Source: Acidimicrobiaceae bacterium
GTDB lineage: Bacteria > Actinomycetota > Acidimicrobiia > Acidimicrobiales > Ilumatobacteraceae
Assembly (NCBI GenBank): GCA_024641005.1
Contig: JAHEDX010000029.1
Coordinates: 2,532-39,995, forward strand
DNA: 37,464 bases
Direction of reading: 5' to 3'
The notes under the pieces were generated by a model that ran no database searches, was not told the DNA's origin, and saw only the letters and a program-made list of their open reading frames with translations. This document shows positions 1 through 5,813 of the stretch, piece after piece. Both the position numbers and the translations under genes were made by a program. Numbering within the stretch: position 1 is the stretch's first letter; each line of letters begins with the position of its first letter.

Positions 1-121
1 TCAACTACGTCGCCGGCCAAGTCGTGCCCAACGCCGTGCTCGTCAAAATCGGCACCGCCGGCAAGGTGTGCATCTACACCTCAGCCGCCACCCACATCGT
101 CACCGACGTCAACGGCTACGT
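1..121 (+). repeat. Direct repeat copy A (121 bp, perfect)
   Basis: Positions 1-121 are identical base for base to 388-508, including third codon positions. The offset of 387 bp equals one 129-residue protein unit. The copy may extend left of the window. Confidence 0.95.
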
Positions 122-515
122 ACCCGCCGGCGGCTCACCGTCGGCAGTGGTGCCCGCACGTGTGTTGGAGACCAGGTCCGGTCCGAAGGACAAGACCTTC
201 GACGGCCAGTTCCAAGGGATCGGCGCACGCGGCGCCGGCACCACCACCGAACTCACCGTCGCCGGCCGAGCCGGTGTGCCCTCAAACGCAGCATCCGTGA
301 TGCTCAACGTCACCGCCGTCACCCCGGCAGCCGCCGGATACCTGACGGTCTACCCCTGCGGCACCACCAAACCACTGGCCTCCAACGTCAACTACGTCGC
401 CGGCCAAGTCGTGCCCAACGCCGTGCTCGTCAAAATCGGCACCGCCGGCAAGGTGTGCATCTACACCTCAGCCGCCACCCACATCGTCACCGACGTCAAC
501 GGCTACGTGAAGTGA
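3..515 (+). CDS. Secreted/surface repeat protein, C-terminal fragment
   Basis: The reading frame is open from the left edge, so the start lies outside the window; 170 residues and the TGA stop are visible. The protein is built of 129-residue units. One complete unit and the last 40 residues of the preceding unit are seen, and the 40-residue ends are identical. Each unit contains phrases such as LNVTAV, GYLTVYPCG, VCIYTS and VTDVNGYV, is rich in Thr, Val, Ala and Gly, and has two Cys (in YPCG and KVCIY) that could form a disulfide. Units of this kind are found as C-terminal tails of exported actinobacterial proteins. I do not know a firm domain name, and the N-terminal part that would reveal the function is missing. 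An exported or wall-exposed beta-rich role is an inference. No sorting signal follows; the protein ends directly after the repeat. Confidence 0.75.
   Translation, partial: NYVAGQVVPNAVLVKIGTAGKVCIYTSAATHIVTDVNGYVPAGGSPSAVVPARVLETRSGPKDKTFDGQFQGIGARGAGTTTELTVAGRAGVPSNAASVMLNVTAVTPAAAGYLTVYPCGTTKPLASNVNYVAGQVVPNAVLVKIGTAGKVCIYTSAATHIVTDVNGYVK
388..508 (+). repeat. Direct repeat copy B (121 bp, perfect)
   Basis: Second copy of the repeat at 1-121. It stops two codons before the stop of the repeat-protein gene, where the sequences diverge (gtgaagtga here, gtacccgcc after copy A). Confidence 0.95.
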
Positions 516-521
516 AGGTCG

Positions 522-554
522 GGTGACGCCGGGCGCATTCCGCCCGGCGTCACC
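522..554 (+). terminator. Strong hairpin after the repeat-protein gene
   Basis: A perfect 14-bp stem (ggtgacgccgggcg at 522-535, cgcccggcgtcacc at 541-554) with a 5-nt loop (cattc) starts 7 nt after the stop codon at 513-515. There is no following T-tract, which is common in high-GC actinobacteria. Position and stability suggest transcription termination or mRNA 3'-end protection. Confidence 0.7.
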
Positions 555-989
555 GCGAAGACGACCGGTCGGCGTACATCGCACCCGTCCTGATCGACCT
601 CGGTCGCTCCGGACCGCGCTCGACTCGACATGGCCGGCGCGATCGATGGTGACGGCAACCGAGGGGATGTAGCGCTGGATCACCGAAAAAGGGGAACCCG
701 ACCAGGTACTCTCCGAGTAGTCACCCGGCGCCTGCGATCCGCCTCGCGGGCGCCGGGTGACACCACTCGATCGCTCACCACCGAGCGCGCCCAGCGACTG
801 CGTCCCAAGGCACTCGCGCACCGGCCCTGACCGCCGCCGGCATGACTCCCAGAGCCTGGTCATCCGACGACCACGATGCCCGCCACGTCACGAGCTGATC
901 ACCTGGATCGCTGATCGTATGCACCCGGTCGGGCCTGCCACGGGCGCTACCACTAGCTTTCCGATGTTCGCCGACTGGGAGGAGAAGAC
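555..989. other. Non-coding stretch before the DUF7065-like gene
   Basis: About 435 bp without a convincing gene. The open frames here (for example 630-830 plus and 468-863 minus) encode Arg/Pro/Gly-rich sequence with no domain and no ribosome binding site, as expected for chance frames in high-GC DNA. The only clear structure is the hairpin at 720-761. The stretch should also contain the promoter of the gene starting at 990; I could not place it with confidence. Confidence 0.5.
720..761. other. Long near-perfect hairpin in non-coding DNA
   Basis: Arms 720-737 (gtcacccggcgcctgcga) and 744-761 (tcgcgggcgccgggtgac) form an 18-bp stem with one G-T wobble and a 6-nt loop (tccgcc). It lies about 200 bp after one gene and 230 bp before the next, so it is not obviously the terminator of either. 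It could be a terminator or processing signal of a small transcript, or a symmetrical protein-binding site. It shares the core CGCCGGG/GTGAC elements with the hairpin at 522-554. Confidence 0.6.
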
Positions 990-2039
990 GTGACCGAGCG
1001 CAAGATCGTGACCGTGCTGGAGCCGGAGGACGAGTACACACATGTCCCTGACGACTCGTCCAACTACAACGAATCGATGTATCTGAACGGCTTCGATCTG
1101 CAACGCGAGGTCGGCGGATGGTTCCGGCTGGGCAACCGTGTCAACGAGGGCTACGCCGAGATGACGGTGTGCCTGTACCTGCCGGGCGGCCGGGTCGGAT
1201 TCATGTACCAGCGTCCGCCGATCTCGGAGAACAGTGAGATGCGCGCCGGCGGGCTGCACATCGAGGTGATCACCCCCTTCGAGGAACTGCGGGTCGCCTA
1301 CGACGGCGAGGTCTGCCTGCTCGACGATCCGCTGCAGATGGCGGACCCGCGCCAGGCGTTTCGCGACAACCCGCGCGTCGCGTGCACCGTCGATCTGACG
1401 GTGCGAGGTATGTCGCCGATGTACGGCGGGCGAGCCGTCTATTCCGATGGAGGTGACATCCCCGTCGATCCCGATACGAGCTTCGCCAAGGCCCACTACG
1501 AACAACACACTCGGGTGTCCGGCGTGATCACGGTCGGTGAGGAAGTCATCGAACTCGACGGCTTCGGGCTGCGCGACAAGTCGTGGGGACCCCGGTACTG
1601 GCAGGCGATCACGTGGTATCGCTGGCTGCCGATCATGCTCGGGCCCGATCTCGCGATGATGCTGTCGGTCATCGGTGACCCGGCGGGCGGCGAGCCTCGG
1701 CAGGGAGGCATGGTGCTCAGCAACGGAGAGTATCGGCGCTTCACCGAGGTACAGATCGAGAGCGAGTTCGACGACGCCGGCCATCAGACTGCGATGCGAT
1801 GCCGTGCGCGCACCGAACAAGGTGACGTCTATGACGTCACCGGCGAGGTGATCTCATTGATCCCACTTCGCAACCGCCGGGTCACACCCGACGGCGACGA
1901 GCTCGTAACGAGGATCACGGAGGCGATGACCCGGTACCGATGCGACGGGTACGTCGGGATCGGGATGTCCGAGTACCTCGACCAGGTCGTCGACGGCCGA
2001 CCGATCGGCCCCGACATCACGCCCCGGCCACCGAAATGA
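990..2039 (+). CDS. DUF7065/DUF7064-like beta-rich protein of unknown function
   Basis: 349 residues with GTG start, preceded by a good ribosome binding site (ggaggag at 978-984, 5 nt spacing). The sequence has the layout of a family common in mycobacteria and other actinobacteria: an N-terminal phrase with NYNESMYLNGFD and REVGGWFRLG, a middle region with HYEQHTRVSG, then DGFGLRDKSWGPRYW and a tail ending in RYRCDGYVGIGMSEYLDQV. These proteins are annotated DUF7065/DUF7064 and are thought to fold like AttH/CrtC-type beta-barrels. No enzyme activity is established. The RDKSWG motif is a conserved loop and a candidate ligand or active-site region. There is no signal peptide or membrane segment. 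Family assignment is from memory of motifs; function is unknown. Confidence 0.8.
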   Translation: MTERKIVTVLEPEDEYTHVPDDSSNYNESMYLNGFDLQREVGGWFRLGNRVNEGYAEMTVCLYLPGGRVGFMYQRPPISENSEMRAGGLHIEVITPFEELRVAYDGEVCLLDDPLQMADPRQAFRDNPRVACTVDLTVRGMSPMYGGRAVYSDGGDIPVDPDTSFAKAHYEQHTRVSGVITVGEEVIELDGFGLRDKSWGPRYWQAITWYRWLPIMLGPDLAMMLSVIGDPAGGEPRQGGMVLSNGEYRRFTEVQIESEFDDAGHQTAMRCRARTEQGDVYDVTGEVISLIPLRNRRVTPDGDELVTRITEAMTRYRCDGYVGIGMSEYLDQVVDGRPIGPDITPRPPK

Positions 2040-2162
2040 CCGTCCGCTCGAGATGCCGTTTCGACCTCGGCGGCGGACGCACGACGATCCGGAAGTTCCC
2101 ACCGGCCTAGTCTTGACGAACACCGAACGCCAGGACGCACGAGGTGAGAGAGGGGAACCGAA

Positions 2163-2852
2163 ATGGCCGAACTCGACTTACTCGACCGGGGTTATGCGGC
2201 AGTGATGCGGCGGGTGATCGACACCGGGCAGGCACAGCACTACACCGAGCTGGCCACCGAGCTCGGGATCGAGCTGGCGGCAGCACGCGACCTGGTCCAC
2301 GAGTTGGTCGCGGTCACCCCTGGCTGGACCCATCCCGGCACCGACCATCTCGCGTCGTTCCCACCGTTCAACATCCAGCCGACCCAGTACCGCGTCACGA
2401 TCGACGGTGAGCAACGGTGGTTCGCGCAATGCGGATTCGAAGCACTTGCCACGCGCTGGCTGGTACCCGGCAAGCAGGTGCGCATCGATGCGCCGTGCCT
2501 GTGTTGCGGCGAGCCGATCGCGATCGAGATGCGCGACGACGACATCACAGCGATCGAACCCGAGCAGACGGTCGGTTACACGAGCTGCGAAATCGGAGGT
2601 GACGCTGCCAGCAGACCGTTCAGATGAATGAACATGAATCTCTTCCGGTCGGAAGAGCACGCACGCAACTGGGACGGCTACGACGATTCGATGGTCTCAA
2701 GCCTGATGCCTGTCGCCGTATGGGCCGACATCTTCTCCAATCCGTTCTTTCGCGAACGCGGCCGCATCGACTACATCTCGTGGACACGTTCCGAGGCCGG
2801 CGCGGACGCGTTCACCTCGTTGAGAGCCCTGCTCCCGCGGGCCAGCGGCTGA
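2163..2852 (+). CDS. MerB-like (alkylmercury lyase family) candidate selenoprotein with in-frame UGA
   Basis: Read through the TGA at 2625-2627, the frame gives 229 residues with Sec at position 155. The upstream part (154 residues) stops at TGA, and the next codon is ATG in the same frame, continuing with NLFRSEEHARNW and a C-terminal domain that belongs to the same family. The layout follows MerB: an N-terminal helix-turn-helix-like region (about 11-50), then FAQCGFEAL (C90 and E93 at the positions of MerB C96 and D99), then C112/C114/C115 and IEPEQTVGYTSC. The UGA lies 65 residues after C90, where MerB has C158/C159 63 residues after C96, just before the conserved FFAS/LFRS segment. C159 is a catalytic cysteine in MerB. 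A SECIS-like hairpin follows at 2640-2657. Ribosome binding site: gaggggaa about 7 nt before the ATG. MerB cleaves carbon-mercury bonds; the substrate here is unknown. Alternatives are a nonsense mutation or two coupled half-genes. The second half alone would lack a ribosome binding site and a complete fold. Confidence 0.75.
2640..2657 (+). promoter_or_regulatory. Candidate bacterial SECIS hairpin of the MerB-like gene
   Basis: Perfect 7-bp stem ctcttcc (2640-2646) / ggaagag (2651-2657) closed by a GGTC tetraloop. The loop starts 19 nt after the TGA at 2625-2627. The fdhF SECIS of E. coli has its GGUC(U) apical loop about 18 nt after the UGA, and SelB contacts the G and U of that loop. Stem, loop sequence and spacing all fit. 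The same bases encode LFRSEE, which is conserved in the family, so some of the sequence is also constrained by protein. Confidence 0.7.
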
Positions 2853-2868
2853 TACTCGCACGACGCAG

Positions 2869-3975
2869 CTAGAGGCGTGCCATGACCTGCGCTGCGACGG
2901 ATCGGATCACGTTCTCCTTCTCGGCGAGTGGCGGAAGCAACACGATCTGATCGAGACCGGCAGCGTCGAGCGCCCGCACCCGGTCGACGAGTTGGCCGGC
3001 GGTACCGACCAGACACGACCGTTCGATCAGCTGTGCCGTCACGAACTGCTCTTCCTGCGGAAGCACCCAGCAGTTGTGGCCGAGGTGCACGCGCTGGTGC
3101 CGGCGATCGGCAGGCACGTCCTCGACGAGCGCGACGTAGTCGTCCCAGAACTCGGCCATGTGGGCAGGTGGACGTCGTCCGTACTGGCGAAACTGGTCGT
3201 AGGCATAGTGGACGCCGGCGATCGCGAAGGCGCCACACTCACGACGTGATCGCTCGCTGTCGATCGGCTCCCCCTCGTCGAGCACCACCATCGTGGTCAG
3301 CGTCGACACCTCGTAGTTCGACCGTGTGAGCTGCCGCCCCGCCGTTGCTCCGATCGTCTCGACCCCCGCACGCAGGCCGGCGATCACCTCGGGTACGGGT
3401 GGTGCCGAGGTGATCAGACCATCGCCATGGCGAGCGGCCAGCTCCATCGAACGCGGCCCGAACGCAGAGACATGAACCGGCACTCTGGGTTCGAACGCGA
3501 CGAATCCGTGGTCGGGCATCAAGTGCCGCACCGGCGTTTCGACGCCGTGCCAGGCAACCATGGTCTCCTCACCGCGCAAGAGCGGCCCGAGCTCGGTGAG
3601 GTATCGATCGAAGTCCGCAATGCTCATCGGCTTGTGCCCCATGATTCGCATCGCCGTGTTGCCCGACCCGATACCGCAAAACGTTCGACCTGGAGCGAGC
3701 TGGTTGATCGTCGCCATTGCGGCGGCGGTGACCGGGGCCGGCCGCAGACCTGCCACCGCCACCCCCGTGCCGATCGACATGGTCGTCGTGCGGTCGGCAA
3801 CGAGTGCCAACAGCGCGTACACATCCGACCAGATCATCTGGCTGTCTGCCATCCAACAGTGTGTGAATCCCAACGATTCGGCCTCGACGACGTAGTCGAG
3901 GTCGGCTGGACGTGACGCGACACAGATCCCGAATTGCATGCTGCAGCATCTCAGGTCGACGGACAGATGGTCCAC
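2869..3975 (-). CDS. LLM-class (luciferase-like) F420-type oxidoreductase
   Basis: 368 residues from a GTG at 3975, which has a good ribosome binding site (aggggag, 7 nt spacing). An internal ATG at 3939 (MQFGICVASRP) is where most family members begin and is an alternative start. The protein has the TIM-barrel bacterial luciferase-like pattern: FGICVAS, LDYVVEAESLGFTHCWMADSQ, SIGTGVAVAG, FCGIGSGNTAMRIMG, and GLITSAPPVPE. In actinobacteria such proteins usually use coenzyme F420 rather than FMN to reduce or oxidise a substrate, often behaving like methylene-tetrahydromethanopterin-reductase relatives. The substrate cannot be told from sequence. It is the last gene of a minus-strand run that begins with PBP1A, 45 bp after the phosphatase gene. 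Confidence 0.85.
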   Translation of the reverse strand: MDHLSVDLRCCSMQFGICVASRPADLDYVVEAESLGFTHCWMADSQMIWSDVYALLALVADRTTTMSIGTGVAVAGLRPAPVTAAAMATINQLAPGRTFCGIGSGNTAMRIMGHKPMSIADFDRYLTELGPLLRGEETMVAWHGVETPVRHLMPDHGFVAFEPRVPVHVSAFGPRSMELAARHGDGLITSAPPVPEVIAGLRAGVETIGATAGRQLTRSNYEVSTLTTMVVLDEGEPIDSERSRRECGAFAIAGVHYAYDQFRQYGRRPPAHMAEFWDDYVALVEDVPADRRHQRVHLGHNCWVLPQEEQFVTAQLIERSCLVGTAGQLVDRVRALDAAGLDQIVLLPPLAEKENVIRSVAAQVMARL

Positions 3976-4020
3976 CGCGACGCTCCCCTGGCCCGACCGG
4001 TCGGAACTCGGGTCAACGGC

Positions 4021-4590
4021 TCAGACGATGGGAGCTTGTTCGTTGAAACTGTGCAGCAGCGGACCGAACTTGCCCATGTCGACACGACAGAGGCTCGCCT
4101 GCGACAAGTGACAATGGAACATGATGTCCGTCGTCGCGTTGAGCGCCCACCCGACAGCGGCCTTGATCGGTGACACATGGCTGACGACGACGACATTCGT
4201 GCCGTGGATCCGATCGGCGAGGTCGGCACATGCCGAACGCACCCGCGCATCGAGGGCGCCGAAACTCTCTCCGCCCTTGGTCGCGAACATCGAATTGGTC
4301 TTCCACGACTGCCACACCTCAGGAGGCACCTCGCCCGCGGGCATTCCCTCGTACTCGCCGTAGGCCAGCTCGATCCAGCGATCATCGATCGCAACCTCGC
4401 GTTCGAAGTAGGCGGCCGTCTCGACCGCCCGCACGAGCGAACTCGAGATCACCTCGTCGACATCACCGATCATCGCCGCGATCGCAGATGCCTGTCGGCG
4501 ACCGATCGCGTCGAGCGGCGGATCGAGGCGACCTTGCAGCAGACCTCTCGCGTTGGCGTCAGTACGGCCGTGGCGAACGAGGTAGAGCAC
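4021..4590 (-). CDS. Histidine phosphatase family protein (phosphoglycerate-mutase-like)
   Basis: 189 residues. The N-terminal LVRHGRTDAN is the RHG motif with the phosphate-accepting His. SSSLVRAVETA, the acid ELAYGEYEGM and the second catalytic His in VVVVSHVSPIKAAVG complete the histidine phosphatase pattern. Family members include phosphoglycerate mutases, alpha-ribazole phosphatases and general phosphatases. In mycobacteria the counterpart next to the COG1579 zinc-ribbon gene is fused to RNase H (Rv2228c); here there is no RNase H domain. The gene sits 24 bp after the membrane-protein gene and lacks a clear ribosome binding site, consistent with translation within an operon. Substrate unknown. 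Confidence 0.85.
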   Translation of the reverse strand: MLYLVRHGRTDANARGLLQGRLDPPLDAIGRRQASAIAAMIGDVDEVISSSLVRAVETAAYFEREVAIDDRWIELAYGEYEGMPAGEVPPEVWQSWKTNSMFATKGGESFGALDARVRSACADLADRIHGTNVVVVSHVSPIKAAVGWALNATTDIMFHCHLSQASLCRVDMGKFGPLLHSFNEQAPIV

Positions 4591-4614
4591 GACGCCAGTG
4601 AACCACAGATCGGG

Positions 4615-5097
4615 TCATCGCAACGGCAAGTCGAGCTGCCCGGTGCGCCGGAACAGCTCACGACGATCGGGTCGGCGTAGCTCTGCACGCTGCACGACCC
4701 ACCAACACAGGCCGAGCCCGATCACCTCGAGTGGCAGGTTCCACCAGCCTCGTTCGGCGACCGGGTGAGGCGCGTCGTCGAAGCCGAAACCGAAGAACGG
4801 CCACCAGAAGACCTTGGTGTCGGTCCAGGCTCCCGTGAACACGAGATACAGCAATGTGCCGACCGGCAGGCCCAGGAGCATCTTGCGGATCGGTTTACGG
4901 CCAGGGGTCACCAGCATCAGCACCGCGAGCAGGACGATGCTGAACGTGATGCTGTGCAATACGCGGGCTCCGCCGAACAAGGCATCGACCGTCGGTGGCA
5001 GCACCGACCCGACCAGCAACAACCGATAGTCGAAGGCCGGGTCTCGAAAGACGAACCACACGGCGACGACCGCTGTGCCGATGAACCAGAAGAACAT
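4615..5097 (-). CDS. Integral membrane protein, distant DUF457/YdjM-like
   Basis: 160 residues starting at ATG 5097 (MFFWFIGTAV), 5 bp after the stop of the zinc-ribbon gene, so probably translationally coupled. A longer open frame to 5208 overlaps the upstream gene and is Arg-rich, so it is rejected. There are about four membrane segments (near residues 3-18, 25-35, 45-65 and 75-95) and one near the C-terminus. The phrases GSVLPPTVDALFG, HSITFS and the late WWPFFGFGF recall the D/H pattern of DUF457 'membrane-bound metal-dependent hydrolase' proteins (LPDxD, HRxxTHS, PF), but the match is incomplete. No firm function. Confidence 0.7.
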   Translation of the reverse strand: MFFWFIGTAVVAVWFVFRDPAFDYRLLLVGSVLPPTVDALFGGARVLHSITFSIVLLAVLMLVTPGRKPIRKMLLGLPVGTLLYLVFTGAWTDTKVFWWPFFGFGFDDAPHPVAERGWWNLPLEVIGLGLCWWVVQRAELRRPDRRELFRRTGQLDLPLR

Positions 5098-5102
5098 CGC
5101 CG

Positions 5103-5804
5103 TCAGCGCAGCAGTATTCGGCCGCACTGCGGGCAGTCGGCGACTCCGTTCGCAGCGATCTCGTCCTTGACGTCGTCGACCTCGTGAGCGGACAGGTCGA
5201 GATGACAACCCTCACAACGCGAGCCGGACAATGTCGTTGCGGCGACCACGAGATGACCGCGCAGCCGGTCGTAACGCTTCAACAACGCTGGGTCGACCTC
5301 GGCCCGTAGCCCGTCGAGGCGATCCGCGATGCGCGTCAGTTCACCGTCGATATCGGTTGCGACCGCGTTCAGCGCCGCATCCGCGCTGATGAACGCGTCG
5401 CGAAGCGTCTGCTCCTGCCCCAGCAATGCGGTCAGGTCGTCCTCGATACGCGTCTGGTCCTCGAGGGCAGCCAGCTCTGCGTCGTCGAGTTGGCTGCGTC
5501 GCTCGCTCAAGGTCGTGATCTCGCTCTGCAGCGCCTCGGCCTCGCGCGGTGCGATCACCGTCTTCAGTTGCGCCTCGAGTTTGGCGCGGTGCTTGTCGAT
5601 CTCGCGGCCGTCTGCCTCGCTCTCTTCGATCTGTTCGGCGAGCTCGTCGAGCCGCTGATGCATCAACGAACGGGCTTGGTCCCAACGGATCAGTTCGTTG
5701 CGGGCCGCCTGCACCTGGTCGCGCTCGACGAGGCGCTCACGTCGATGCTTGAGCTGGTCGGCCATCGTTTCGGCGGCCTGGAGTTCGAGAATGGGATGGC
5801 TCAT
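5103..5804 (-). CDS. COG1579-type coiled-coil protein with C-terminal zinc ribbon
   Basis: 233 residues. Residues about 10-170 form a long charged coiled coil (heptads such as RLDELAEQIEESEADGREI). The C-terminus has two CxxC pairs, CEGC and CPQC, that make a C4 zinc ribbon. This is the COG1579 family, thought to be a nucleic-acid-associated or adaptor protein; the M. tuberculosis counterpart is Rv2229c, next to an RNase H/phosphatase gene. Here it lies 9 bp after PBP1A and 5 bp before the membrane-protein gene, in one operon with a histidine phosphatase. Its precise role is not established. Confidence 0.88.
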   Translation of the reverse strand: MSHPILELQAAETMADQLKHRRERLVERDQVQAARNELIRWDQARSLMHQRLDELAEQIEESEADGREIDKHRAKLEAQLKTVIAPREAEALQSEITTLSERRSQLDDAELAALEDQTRIEDDLTALLGQEQTLRDAFISADAALNAVATDIDGELTRIADRLDGLRAEVDPALLKRYDRLRGHLVVAATTLSGSRCEGCHLDLSAHEVDDVKDEIAANGVADCPQCGRILLR

Positions 5805-5813
5805 GCCACGAGC

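Noticed and set aside
468-863. 131-codon minus-strand frame after the repeat-protein gene
   Set aside because: It overlaps the end of a real gene, spans both hairpins, and has no recognisable domain.
2628-2852. Separate 74-residue gene starting at the ATG right after the TGA
   Set aside because: It has no ribosome binding site of its own and consists of the C-terminal part of the MerB-like fold in the same frame; Sec read-through explains it better. Translational restart cannot be fully excluded.
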